This document shows, one piece after another, positions 1 to 8,108 of a stretch of 64,000 nucleotides of DNA. This DNA is from Niastella sp. OAS944 (GTDB lineage: Bacteria > Bacteroidota > Bacteroidia > Chitinophagales > Chitinophagaceae). The DNA lies in assembly GCA_024809215.1 (NCBI GenBank), contig JANUBW010000001.1, positions 1,840,841 through 1,904,840 of the forward strand. Reading direction: 5' to 3'. The position numbers were made by a program, and so were the translations under genes. Numbering within the stretch: position 1 is the stretch's first letter; every line of letters starts with the position of its first letter. The notes beneath the pieces are model-generated. The model searched no databases. It was not told where the DNA came from and saw only the letters and a list, made by a program, of their open reading frames with translations.

Positions 1-2
1 AA

Positions 3-125
3 GTTAAGACTACCAGCTCACAAGGCACCTTTATATCAACTATTAAAGTGCTTAGCACTGACAGATATGAATGGCTGAGTACACTTGGCAGCGCCTATGG
101 AGAAATGGAGCACCCGGCTCAATAA
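3..125 (+). CDS. C-terminal end of an unidentified protein, cut by the left window edge
   Basis: The frame is open from base 3 to a TAA at 123-125 and gives 40 residues ending YGEMEHPAQ. The composition (Thr/Ser-rich start, then a short amphipathic segment) looks like real protein rather than a shadow frame, and no competing gene lies on the other strand. The 5' part is outside the window. It converges on the FGGY kinase gene at 244. I do not recognise the family and assign no function. Confidence 0.45.
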   Translation, partial: VKTTSSQGTFISTIKVLSTDRYEWLSTLGSAYGEMEHPAQ

Positions 126-166
126 AAATTTCTGATTTCGGAATTTAGGGATTTTGAGATTTTAGC

Positions 167-199
167 AGGCGTGTCACGGTTCGTAACCGTGGCACGCCT
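167..199. terminator. Long hairpin between convergent genes
   Basis: A 15-bp stem (arms 167-181 and 185-199, one G-T pair) closes a 3-nt loop CGT. It lies between the end of the left-edge gene (125) and the end of the FGGY kinase gene (244), where a shared bidirectional terminator is expected. Neither side has a good T-run, so it could instead be a repeat-type hairpin that stabilises transcript ends. Confidence 0.5.
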
Positions 200-243
200 A
201 TTTACAACTAATAGCAAACTCACGAACTGAACAACTGAATAAC

Positions 244-1731
244 TTACGAACTAACTGCTTTCTTCCATCCATCATACCATTCCTTATTCACCTCAATATC
301 AGTAGGCACTAAGTTATCCTTAATAAGTTTTAATTGCTGCAACTGATCTAACCCGGTATATACGCCTGCTTTTAAACCTGCCATATACGCCGCGCCTAAG
401 GCCGACACTTCGGGAAATCCGCTGATCACTACTTTCCGGTTCAACTGATTTGAAAGGAACTGTACCACAAAACGATTACCGGTTATTCCACCATCGACCA
501 TCAATTGATTCAATAACAAACCCGCATCTGTTTCCATAGCGCCTATTACATCTTTTATCTGGTAGGGAATGCTTTCCAGCGCAGCACGCACCAAATGATT
601 TTTGGTAGTGGCAAATGTTAATCCATGAATACTGGCCTTACGGTTCATTTCCCAATAAGGAGCGCCCAATCCGCTAAATGCAGGTATCAGGTATACACCC
701 TGGTTGTCTTCCACAGCAGTTGCCATGGCTTCTGTTTCGCGGCTATCATGAAATAGCTCCCACGATTGTTTCAACCATTCAATGGTAGCGCCACAGGTAA
801 CAATAACGCCTTCCAGCGCATAACATACCTGCTGCTCGGTTGCCCAGCAAATGGTAGTAACCATACCGGTGGCAGAGGCTTTTGGCTTATCGCCAATATT
901 CATCATAACCGAACAACCGGTTCCCAATGTGGCTTTGGCAGAACCGGGCTCAAAACATGCCTGGCCAAAAGCAGCAGCATGCGAATCACCGATCATGCCG
1001 GTTACAGGTATTGGCTCTTTTAATAAACCCAATAAATTGGTTTCGCCAAACATATAAGAAGAAGGAACACAGGTTGGCAGGTTCAACGATCGCAGGTTAA
1101 ACGATTGCAATAGCTCCGCATCCCAATTGAGCGTAGCTATGTTAAAGAACAGGGTACGGCTTGCATTGGTGTAATCAGTATAATAACTTTTTCCATTGGT
1201 GAATTTGTACAGCAACCAGCTGTCGATGGTACCGAAGTAAGCTTCGCCTTTATCGATAGCAGCTTTTACAGTTGCTACATTTTCATATAACCAAACCAGT
1301 TTGGTGCCACTGAAATAAGGATCAACCAGCAGTCCGGTCTTTGTTCTAATATCATCGGCCACGGGCAATGGCTTCATGCGTTCGCAAATATCAACCGAAC
1401 GTTTGCATTGCCATACCACGGCATTGTATAATGGCTTGCCTGTTTTATCCCAAACAACAAATGTTTCGCGCTGGTTCGAAATACCAATAGCTTTTATTGA
1501 GCTAACATCCCTATACTGCCGTTTAAACTCTTCAACGCATTGCTTTACCGAGGCAAGCACATTCTGTACAATCACTTGGGGGTCCTGTTCAACAAAACCA
1601 TCAGCGAGGTAGTGTGTATGCAAAGGCTCATGCCCACGTGCAATTACTTTTCCCTGTTCGTTAAAGATGATCGTTTTCGTACTACTTGTTCCCTGGTCTA
1701 TTGATAATACATATTGTTGCTTACTGTTCAT
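244..1731 (-). CDS. FGGY-family carbohydrate kinase (glycerol-kinase-like)
   Basis: ATP-dependent sugar or polyol kinase of 495 residues, full family length. The N-terminal phosphate-binding motif DQGTSSTK is at about residues 12-19. The catalytic-base region reads GDSHAAAFGQ near residue 247, and the C-terminal ATPase part contains VDGGITGN and SALGAAYMAG. Overall it resembles glycerol kinase, but the DQQ usual after the catalytic loop Gly in GlpK is DSH here. With an isomerase and transketolase in the same operon, that suggests the substrate is a ketose rather than glycerol. It is the last gene of the operon, 5 bp after the permease gene. Cytosolic; exact substrate unknown. D-apulose, D-xylulose or another ketopentose would fit the context (inference). 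Confidence 0.85.
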   Translation of the reverse strand: MNSKQQYVLSIDQGTSSTKTIIFNEQGKVIARGHEPLHTHYLADGFVEQDPQVIVQNVLASVKQCVEEFKRQYRDVSSIKAIGISNQRETFVVWDKTGKPLYNAVVWQCKRSVDICERMKPLPVADDIRTKTGLLVDPYFSGTKLVWLYENVATVKAAIDKGEAYFGTIDSWLLYKFTNGKSYYTDYTNASRTLFFNIATLNWDAELLQSFNLRSLNLPTCVPSSYMFGETNLLGLLKEPIPVTGMIGDSHAAAFGQACFEPGSAKATLGTGCSVMMNIGDKPKASATGMVTTICWATEQQVCYALEGVIVTCGATIEWLKQSWELFHDSRETEAMATAVEDNQGVYLIPAFSGLGAPYWEMNRKASIHGLTFATTKNHLVRAALESIPYQIKDVIGAMETDAGLLLNQLMVDGGITGNRFVVQFLSNQLNRKVVISGFPEVSALGAAYMAGLKAGVYTGLDQLQQLKLIKDNLVPTDIEVNKEWYDGWKKAVSS

Positions 1732-1736
1732 GCTGC

Positions 1737-2714
1737 TTATTTCTTTTTTCCGCCTTTATCAATGATCACGGCAATAAGGATCACCGCGCCTTTTACTACC
1801 TGTTGCCAAAAGGGAGATACGTTCAATAATACGAGGCCATTATTCAGCACTCCAATGATCACGGCACCCATTACGGTTCCACCAATACTACCTTTGCCCC
1901 CCGATAAAGAAGTACCACCAATTACAACGGCCGCAATAGCATCGAGCTCATAACCGGTGCCGGCATTGGGTTGTGCACTATCGAGGCGCGAGGTTACCAT
2001 AATACCACCTACGGCAGCCAGGGCACCGGCAATGCCGTATACAATTAGTTTTACTTTATTAATGCTGATACCTGATAATATAGCCGCATTCTCATTTCCG
2101 CCAATGGCATAAATATATCTGCCCAATCTTGTTTGCCGGGTTATAAATATCGCCAGCAATACCACTACGCCGGCAATCCACACCGGTACAGGAATGCCCA
2201 ACAACCAACCGGCACCTATCATGGAGAATGGCGCTCCCAGGTTACTGATAGGGTGCCCCTGCGTCCACAACATAGTTAATCCACGGGCAATGGTCAACAT
2301 GGCCAGCGTGCTTACAAAGGGAGGCACTTTGAATTTCGTGATCACAAAACCATTAAACAGCCCAAGCGCACCGCCGGCAATAATACCTGCCAGCAAAGAA
2401 CCCAACAAAGTAAAACCAATGAAGAGATCCAGGCTTGGTAATTTGATGCCGTTCTTTAATAATCCGGCGGTAATGGCGCCACATAACGCCAAAACCGACC
2501 CTACCGACAGATCGATACCCGCCGTAAGTACAATAAGCGTCATACCTACAGAGATGCATATGTTCACTGAGATCTGGCGCAACACGTTCCAGCCATTATC
2601 CATGGTCAGGAATTTATCGCTCAAAACGGCAATGATTATACAAAGAACAACCAGCGCAATCAGCGATTGAAGCCGGGCAAGGTTAAGCGTGTTATTTTTT
2701 TGAATCGCAATCAT
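1737..2714 (-). CDS. Sugar ABC transporter permease, RbsC type
   Basis: Inner-membrane permease of 325 residues, normal for the BPD_transp_2 family (RbsC, XylH, AraH). It is almost entirely hydrophobic with about 8-10 predicted helices. The conserved blocks GIDLSVGSVLAL (about 65-76) and the C-terminal GGTSLSGGKGSIGGT (about 264-278) are diagnostic. Its start overlaps the ATPase stop by one base (TGATG type), so the two are translationally coupled. It pairs with the ATPase at 2714 and the binding lipoprotein at 4868 to import a monosaccharide; the family handles pentoses and hexoses such as ribose, xylose, arabinose and galactose. ABC uptake of a free sugar contrasts with the SusC/D uptake used elsewhere in the window. 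Confidence 0.92.
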   Translation of the reverse strand: MIAIQKNNTLNLARLQSLIALVVLCIIIAVLSDKFLTMDNGWNVLRQISVNICISVGMTLIVLTAGIDLSVGSVLALCGAITAGLLKNGIKLPSLDLFIGFTLLGSLLAGIIAGGALGLFNGFVITKFKVPPFVSTLAMLTIARGLTMLWTQGHPISNLGAPFSMIGAGWLLGIPVPVWIAGVVVLLAIFITRQTRLGRYIYAIGGNENAAILSGISINKVKLIVYGIAGALAAVGGIMVTSRLDSAQPNAGTGYELDAIAAVVIGGTSLSGGKGSIGGTVMGAVIIGVLNNGLVLLNVSPFWQQVVKGAVILIAVIIDKGGKKK

Positions 2715-4228
2715 CAGGCTGTAATATTATGTTGTATGGCATACTTAAGTATATTGCTTTCCGTAGCTTCAGCAATTGGCATTTCGGCCGTCAATCTTCC
2801 TTCAGCCATCACCAGCACACGGTCACTTGCCGTGAGTATTTCAGGTAATTCAGACGACACCAGCAGAATGGCCATACCGGCATCGGCCAGTTTTTTCATC
2901 AGGTTATATATTTCAAACCGTGCATTAATATCTATACCACGCGTTGGCTCATCGAGCAACAGTATACGCGGATGGGTAGCCAGCCATTTGGCCAGTACTA
3001 TCTTTTGCTGATTACCACCGCTCAGGTTGCCGGCAATATTATTTTCCGAATGTGTTTTAATACCCAGTTGTTGTATGTACTCTTTCGTAAGATTTGTTTC
3101 TTTTCTATTGTGCAGCACAATACCCCATTTCTCCAACTGGTTCAGGATAGTGATACTTATATTGGTCTTTATCTTCTGATCGAGAATAAGGCCGTGTGCC
3201 TTCCTGTCTTCCGGCACCAATGCAATACCATGTTTAATGGCCTGTATGGGCGATTGTATTTGTACCGGCTCCTCATCAACGAAGATATTACCCGTTGCAC
3301 GTTTAGGATGTAACCCAAACAGGGTTTCCATCAACTCAGTTCTACCCGCGCCCATCAGTCCGTATAAACCAACTATCTCGCCTTTATGTAGTGTAAAGGA
3401 AATATCGGTCAACACATTGGCCGCATGCCGCGAAGTATTTTTTAAATTGATATGCTGCACCCGCAATACCGGCTCGCAACATACCTTGCTGTTAGCTTCC
3501 TTTGTTCCACTTACTATGCGGCCGGTCATTTTTCTTATCAGATCATCCTGCGTCATTTCCGACATCAGTCCGCTTTCTATAGAACAGCCATCACGCATTA
3601 CCACAAACCGGTCGGCAATGGTGAACAGTTCTTTTAATTTATGAGAAATATAAACAATGGTTTTGCCTTCGTTCCTCAACTCATTAATAATTACAAACAG
3701 GTTGTCTACTTCCTTATCGCTGATGGCCGATGTGGGCTCATCCATAATGATCACGCTGGCTTTTGTATGCAGGGCTTTGGCTATTTCAACCAATTGTTGC
3801 TGCCCAACCTTCAATTCACCAACCTGCTCACCGGCATCAACATCTAACTTTACTTTCTCCAATAACTTCTTCGCTTCCTTTGTCATTTCCCGTTTATCGA
3901 GAATGCCTAACGAATTACAAAGTTCACGCCCCAGAAATATATTCTCTGTGATACTTAAACCAGGCACCAGGTTCAGTTCCTGGTGAATGATCACAATGCC
4001 TTTGGCCTCTGCATCTTTGGTACCGGTAAGTTTCAGCGTTTCGTTATTGTAAATAATGCTTCCTTCATAATCAACATGCACCCCTGATAATATTTTCATC
4101 AGGGTCGACTTCCCCGCACCGTTCTCGCCAATGATGGCGTTCACTTTACCGGGATGTAATTCCATGTTCACATTATTAAGGGCGGTAACCCCGGCAAACT
4201 TCTTCGTTATGTTTTGTGCGATCAACAT
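2714..4228 (-). CDS. Sugar ABC transporter ATP-binding protein, RbsA type (two ATPase domains)
   Basis: 504 residues with two nucleotide-binding domains in tandem, as in RbsA/AraG/XylG. Domain 1 has Walker A GENGAGKST (about 35-43), a signature region LKVGQQQ and Walker B VIIMDEPTSA. Domain 2 has a degenerate P-loop GLMGAGRTE, a good signature LSGGNQQ and Walker B ILLLDEPTRGID. Such asymmetry is normal for the family. It acts at the cytoplasmic face of the permease encoded next. The start codon at 4228 follows the DUF2291 stop with no spacer, so the genes are co-translated. Substrate is set by the binding protein and cannot be read from this subunit. Confidence 0.95.
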   Translation of the reverse strand: MLIAQNITKKFAGVTALNNVNMELHPGKVNAIIGENGAGKSTLMKILSGVHVDYEGSIIYNNETLKLTGTKDAEAKGIVIIHQELNLVPGLSITENIFLGRELCNSLGILDKREMTKEAKKLLEKVKLDVDAGEQVGELKVGQQQLVEIAKALHTKASVIIMDEPTSAISDKEVDNLFVIINELRNEGKTIVYISHKLKELFTIADRFVVMRDGCSIESGLMSEMTQDDLIRKMTGRIVSGTKEANSKVCCEPVLRVQHINLKNTSRHAANVLTDISFTLHKGEIVGLYGLMGAGRTELMETLFGLHPKRATGNIFVDEEPVQIQSPIQAIKHGIALVPEDRKAHGLILDQKIKTNISITILNQLEKWGIVLHNRKETNLTKEYIQQLGIKTHSENNIAGNLSGGNQQKIVLAKWLATHPRILLLDEPTRGIDINARFEIYNLMKKLADAGMAILLVSSELPEILTASDRVLVMAEGRLTAEMPIAEATESNILKYAIQHNITA

Positions 4229-4864
4229 TTAGTGCTGAATGATTTTACATTGAACAGGTATAATTTCCAGATCATCCAGTGAATAGTGTGCCTGGTTAAG
4301 TTCTATGGCGCCGGTACAAACAACACTATCACCCTTTTGTACAGTACCTTTAAATGCAGGCAACACTTTTGTGCGCACTTTCTTATTCAGTTCTTCTGAA
4401 ATTTTGTTGAGGTCGGTAGTGTTCACAAAATCTTTTATGTTCACCAGCCGCGATGCATCGCGAAGCGCGTTGCCATATACATACTCCGTTGCTATTTTAA
4501 CGGTATGCTGGTTATCCTTACTGCCAAATAACACTTCCACATCATCTTCATTTACCGAAAGCACCTTGCCGGTTACTTTTAATAATCCATACCGCACGTT
4601 ACCAATGCTCATGGAGTTAAAATGACTGTCGAATGTTTGGGCCGGGCTGACTTTCAATGCTGCCTGTAACGTATCGAGGGTAAGCGCGCTATTGAGGAGG
4701 GCGGGTAATTTGTTTTCCCAAAGCTGTTGTACAAAAGCGGGAGCATCAAATGCTTTGGGCTCTATTGTTTGCAGCTCACTGAGTTTTATTATAAATACCG
4801 ATTTATAGGCAAGCAATCCTATAACAATCGTCAGCAACAGGTATTTTACTATTTTCCTGGCCAT
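4229..4864 (-). CDS. DUF2291-family membrane-anchored periplasmic protein
   Basis: 211 residues: an N-terminal membrane segment at about 8-26 follows a basic MARKIVK start, then a soluble region likely in the periplasm. The body matches what I know of DUF2291, with DFVNTTDLNKISEELNKKV and a conserved late GDSVVCTGAIEL. Members of this family of unknown function usually sit inside RbsABC-like sugar transporter operons, as here: it lies 3 bp after the binding-protein gene and touches the ATPase gene. A role as an accessory to the transporter or a sugar-handling periplasmic factor is inferred from context only. There is no Cys lipobox, so the N-terminus should stay as an uncleaved anchor. Confidence 0.8.
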   Translation of the reverse strand: MARKIVKYLLLTIVIGLLAYKSVFIIKLSELQTIEPKAFDAPAFVQQLWENKLPALLNSALTLDTLQAALKVSPAQTFDSHFNSMSIGNVRYGLLKVTGKVLSVNEDDVEVLFGSKDNQHTVKIATEYVYGNALRDASRLVNIKDFVNTTDLNKISEELNKKVRTKVLPAFKGTVQKGDSVVCTGAIELNQAHYSLDDLEIIPVQCKIIQH

Positions 4865-4867
4865 ACT

Positions 4868-5824
4868 TTATTTTTTTCCGTAGGCAATATAATCGTTGAT
4901 GTTTTTGGGTGTCACTAATTCAACTGCTACCGGTATCTTCTGCGGAAAATCCCTTCTACCCTTTATATATTCATCGGCAAACTGTGCTGCGGTTTCGGCC
5001 ATCACTTTGGGAAACTGCATACCGGTGCCGTATACTTTATTTTCTTTAATGGCGGTGATCACATCTTCGGCGCCATCAAAACCAAACACTTTTACTTTGG
5101 TGGCTTTACCGGCTGCCACCAGTGCCTGATAAGCGCCCATAGCCATACCATCATTGCCACAGAACACCGCATCGATATCGGGGTGCGCCTGTAAAATGCT
5201 TTCCATTACTTCCATTGCCTTGTTGCGATCGAAGTCGGCGCTTTGCTGGGCCACCATTTGCAAACCGGGATAATTATCGGTTACACTATGAAAACCCTTT
5301 GAGCGCGCCCAGGTATTGTTATCACCTACCAGGCCAAGCAGTTCAACATAGCGGCCTTTTTTTCGTAACTGCTGGGTAAAGTTGGTGCCTATGGCTACTG
5401 CACCTGAATAACTGTCGGATAATATTTGTGAAGTAGCGGCATTGGTAGCATTGATCTCGCGGTCCATACAAAAAACAGGGATGCCTGCTTTTTTGGCCTT
5501 CATTACATTGGCTACCGAGCCATTGGCATCTGTTGAGTTGAAAAGAATGGCGTCAAAACCGGCAACAATTATATTCTCGAAATGATCGCCTTCTGTAGCG
5601 GTATTGTTCTGCGAGTCGAATATTTTGGCATCGTAACCCAATGCCGTGGCTTTGGCTGCAGCGGTTTCGGCCAGAAATACAAACCAGGGATTATTAAGTG
5701 TTGAAACTACAACGGCAATCTGCTTTTTCCCGTTTTTTGCTTTGGGCTGTTGTTTACATTGAACAAACATTATCAGCAAACTAAGCAATGATATTTTTAC
5801 ATATAGCGGCAAGCTTCGTATCAT
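4868..5824 (-). CDS. Sugar-binding lipoprotein of the ABC transporter (Peripla_BP_4)
   Basis: 318 residues. The signal peptide ends in the lipobox MFVQC, so the protein is anchored to a membrane lipid by Cys23. The mature part starts [18 protein letters not shown], typical of ribose/galactose-type type I binding proteins, with the hinge segments [11 protein letters not shown] and [10 protein letters not shown] and the C-terminal [16 protein letters not shown]. It captures a monosaccharide and delivers it to the permease. It lies 48 bp downstream of transketolase subunit 2 and 3 bp upstream of the DUF2291 gene. Ligand specificity is the decisive unknown for the operon. Confidence 0.92.
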   Translation of the reverse strand: MIRSLPLYVKISLLSLLIMFVQCKQQPKAKNGKKQIAVVVSTLNNPWFVFLAETAAAKATALGYDAKIFDSQNNTATEGDHFENIIVAGFDAILFNSTDANGSVANVMKAKKAGIPVFCMDREINATNAATSQILSDSYSGAVAIGTNFTQQLRKKGRYVELLGLVGDNNTWARSKGFHSVTDNYPGLQMVAQQSADFDRNKAMEVMESILQAHPDIDAVFCGNDGMAMGAYQALVAAGKATKVKVFGFDGAEDVITAIKENKVYGTGMQFPKVMAETAAQFADEYIKGRRDFPQKIPVAVELVTPKNINDYIAYGKK

Positions 5825-5872
5825 TTGTAAAAATTAATGGTTATTGGCTGGCTGGCCATCCTGTTCTTTAGG

Positions 5873-6832
5873 CTATAACAATTCTTTCACTACATCGGCA
5901 ATTCCTTCTTTGGTAATATTATAATGATTGAAGATATCCTGTTGCGAACCGGTTACGGTATACTCATCGGGAATACCAATAATGCGGAAAGGTTTGTGCA
6001 AACCATGTTGCATCAGGTATGAAGCGCAGGCTTCACCCAATCCACCATACACACTGTGCTCTTCTACGGTAACAACGGCTTTGCATTGCTGCGCCAGTTT
6101 TGCCAGCAGATCGGTATCGAGCGGTTTAATGGTATGCATGCTTACTACGGTAACATGTATTCCCTGGGCCGCCAGTAATTTCGCTGCCTGCACAGCAGGA
6201 AACACCGTTTCGCCACATGCAATAATAGCAGCATCGTTTCCTTCAGTGATCACCCGGCCTTTGCCAAAAACAAATGCATCGTCGTTGTTTTCTTTCAGGG
6301 TGCTCATAACCTTTTTACCAAACCGAAGGTAAACGGGACTGTTTGTTTGCGCCGCCAGCGCAGTAGCCTGTGCCGTTTCAAAATTGTCGGCCGGCACAAC
6401 CACCGTAATATTATTTATAGCGCGAAGTGCGGCAAAGTCGTGCAGACTATGATGGGTAGAACCAAGCGCGCCATAGCTTACGCCCGCGCTGATGCCTACT
6501 ACTGTGACGGGATTGTCGCTATACGCCACATCATTCTTGATCTGCTCCAATGCCCGCGCGGTTAAAAAGCAGGCCGGTGAAACAGCAAACACTTTTTTAC
6601 CTGCAGCAGCCAAACCGGCGGCTACGCCTACCAGGTTTTGCTCGGCAATACCTACTTCAACTATTTGCTCAGGATACTTTTTACCAAAGGGCACCAGTTT
6701 ACCTGAGCCGCGCGAATCGCTGGTTACAGCAATAATGTTGCGGTCGGTGGCAGCCAGCGACTGCAGCACTTCAGAGAAGATCTCCTGGTTGGGTTTATAT
6801 CCGTTCGGATCTGTTGTTTCTATATTAGCCAT
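5873..6832 (-). CDS. Transketolase, C-terminal subunit (Pyr plus C-terminal domains)
   Basis: 319 residues cover the pyrimidine-binding and C-terminal domains of a split transketolase. The Glu that activates thiamine diphosphate is in VGIAEQNLVGVAAGLA (about residues 81-96), followed by the typical GALGSTHHSLHD segment. The C-terminal domain has VVTVEEHSVYGGLG. It works as a heterodimer with the N-terminal subunit encoded just upstream; neither half is active alone in this family. The two genes are separated by 142 bp of short GTTACAG-type repeats, unusually far for partner subunits. A dedicated split transketolase in a sugar-import operon suggests cleavage of a specific ketose phosphate, for example apulose 4-phosphate (inference). 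Confidence 0.9.
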   Translation of the reverse strand: MANIETTDPNGYKPNQEIFSEVLQSLAATDRNIIAVTSDSRGSGKLVPFGKKYPEQIVEVGIAEQNLVGVAAGLAAAGKKVFAVSPACFLTARALEQIKNDVAYSDNPVTVVGISAGVSYGALGSTHHSLHDFAALRAINNITVVVPADNFETAQATALAAQTNSPVYLRFGKKVMSTLKENNDDAFVFGKGRVITEGNDAAIIACGETVFPAVQAAKLLAAQGIHVTVVSMHTIKPLDTDLLAKLAQQCKAVVTVEEHSVYGGLGEACASYLMQHGLHKPFRIIGIPDEYTVTGSQQDIFNHYNITKEGIADVVKELL

Positions 6833-6837
6833 TCTTT

Positions 6838-6963
6838 CAGGTTACAGGTTACATGTTACAGGGCTTGTTAAAAAAGCTTTTGTTTTACTAAAATGATGTT
6901 ACAGGTTACCGGGTTCCTGTTGCCGGGAATACAGGTCACAGGCTCACTGCTATCGGCATCTTC
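6838..6963. repeat. Intergenic GTTACAG-type short repeats
   Basis: The spacer between the two transketolase genes is built of degenerate copies of a 7-9-bp word, GTTACAG(G), with variants such as ATGTTACAG, GTTACCGG and GGTCACAGG. It contains no ORF of note. It resembles other repeat-filled spacers in this window in style but not in sequence. Confidence 0.6.
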
Positions 6964-6974
6964 TTCCTACTTCT

Positions 6975-7805
6975 TCACACTGCAGCATTCAGCATGCTAT
7001 TTTCCAATTCGCTCATCGCCAATTGATACTCTTCTTTATTCGGCACGCCATGGTGCCACTTGAGATTATTTTCCATAAAGCTCACGCCTTTGCCTTTTAC
7101 GGTATGGGCAATGATCACACTTGGTTTACCGGGTTCAAAAGGCAAACTGTCAAAGGCTTCTTTAAGCGCTTCTATATTGTGCCCATCAACTTCCTTCACA
7201 GCCCAACCAAATGCTTTCCATTTTTCATCGAGCGGATCGGTATTACATACCTCTGCAGTTGGTGCAGTGATCTGTAAAGTATTTTTATCAACGATGGCAC
7301 ACAGGTTATCGAGCTTGTAGTGCGCAGCCGTTAAAGCAGCTTCCCAGTTTGAACCTTCGGGCAATTCGCCATCGCCCATGAGGGTATATACTTTATAATC
7401 TTTTTTATCGAGCTTGGCGGCAATGGCATTACCAACAGCTATGGGTAAGCCATGGCCCAACGCACCGGTGTTTTGCTCAACACCTTTTACTTTTTTTGTA
7501 GGATGGCCTATATAGTGCGATCTATACTTACAAAGTGTTTCCAGGTGTTCTTCGGGAAAGAATCCTTTATCGGCGAGCACAACAAACAATGCTTCCACAC
7601 AATGTCCTTTGCTTTGAATATACCGGTCGCGGTCGGGTGACGTAAACGTTTGCGGCGACACCTTCAAAACATGATTGTACAACACATTCAGAATGTCGAT
7701 GCAACTGAGGCTACCGCCGGTGTGCCCGGCATTGGCGCCTACGATGTATTTGAGGATCTTTTTACGGTAATCAACCGACCGTTTTGTTAATTCATTCTTA
7801 TTCAT
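6975..7805 (-). CDS. Transketolase, N-terminal subunit (thiamine diphosphate PP domain)
   Basis: 276 residues when started at the ATG at 7805 (MNKNELTKRSVDYRKK). A longer in-frame ATG at 8021 would add 72 residues, but these are a translation of the repeat-filled spacer (NCRFTI, DCRFTIADSRK) and are rejected. The PP domain shows GHTGGSLSCIDIL, SKGHCVEALF and the ThDP motif GDGELPEGSNWEAAL ending in IVDKN. It binds the diphosphate of the cofactor and pairs with the C-terminal subunit downstream. Catalyses two-carbon ketol transfer from a ketose phosphate to an aldose acceptor. Order isomerase, transketolase, transporter, kinase supports a complete catabolic route in one transcript. Confidence 0.9.
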   Translation of the reverse strand: MNKNELTKRSVDYRKKILKYIVGANAGHTGGSLSCIDILNVLYNHVLKVSPQTFTSPDRDRYIQSKGHCVEALFVVLADKGFFPEEHLETLCKYRSHYIGHPTKKVKGVEQNTGALGHGLPIAVGNAIAAKLDKKDYKVYTLMGDGELPEGSNWEAALTAAHYKLDNLCAIVDKNTLQITAPTAEVCNTDPLDEKWKAFGWAVKEVDGHNIEALKEAFDSLPFEPGKPSVIIAHTVKGKGVSFMENNLKWHHGVPNKEEYQLAMSELENSMLNAAV

Positions 7806-8108
7806 TATAAGTGTGTTCTTTCGTGAATCGGCAATCGTGAATCGGCAATCGGCAATGGTCGCCGAATTTCCTAGCCTCGCGGTTACGTGAAACGTGAAAC
7901 GGCAGACGTGAAATGGCCGCTCAGGTTCGAGGCTCGCGCTTTTTCGGCAATCGTGAATCGTGAATCGGCAATTGGCCCCCTTCCCTGACCCCTCCCCCGA
8001 AAGGGGGAGGGGATTTTTCATAGCAAAATTTTCCTTGCCTTTATCACCTCTATCAACATTTCAACTTCCTTGTTAACTTGTTAACTCGTCAACTTGTTAA
8101 CCAGTCAA
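7806..8108. repeat. Repeat-filled spacer inside the operon
   Basis: This 303-bp gap separates the isomerase from transketolase. It consists of three kinds of degenerate short repeats: CGTGAATCGGCAAT words (about 7808-7855 and 7945-7972), ACGTGAAACG words (about 7885-7912), and GTTAACTTGTTAAC/GTCAACT words (about 8070-8108). A C/G-rich hairpin sits at 7989-8012. There is no plausible gene. Operon genes normally lie a few bases apart, so this is probably an expansion of genomic repeats into the operon. Confidence 0.7.
7989..8012. other. Ten-base-pair C/G-rich hairpin with GAAA loop
   Basis: Arms CCCCTCCCCC (7989-7998) and GGGGGAGGGG (8003-8012) pair perfectly around a GAAA loop. On the plus strand it is followed by ATTTTTCA and looks like a terminator, but no plus-strand gene ends here. 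In the operon direction (minus) no T-run follows. It may slow transcription or protect RNA between the isomerase and transketolase cistrons. Confidence 0.55.

Noticed and set aside
244..1731. Calling the FGGY kinase glycerol kinase (glpK)
   Set aside because: No glycerol uptake or dehydrogenase genes nearby, and the active-site loop reads GDSH rather than GDQQ; the operon context implies a ketose.
2194..2670. 158-codon open frame opposite the permease gene
   Set aside because: Shadow of a strongly supported membrane-protein gene on the other strand.
7806..8021. 72-residue N-terminal extension of the transketolase N-terminal subunit
   Set aside because: It is a translation of short CGGCAATCGTGAA-type repeats and contains no family sequence; the ATG at 7805 matches the usual transketolase N-terminus.
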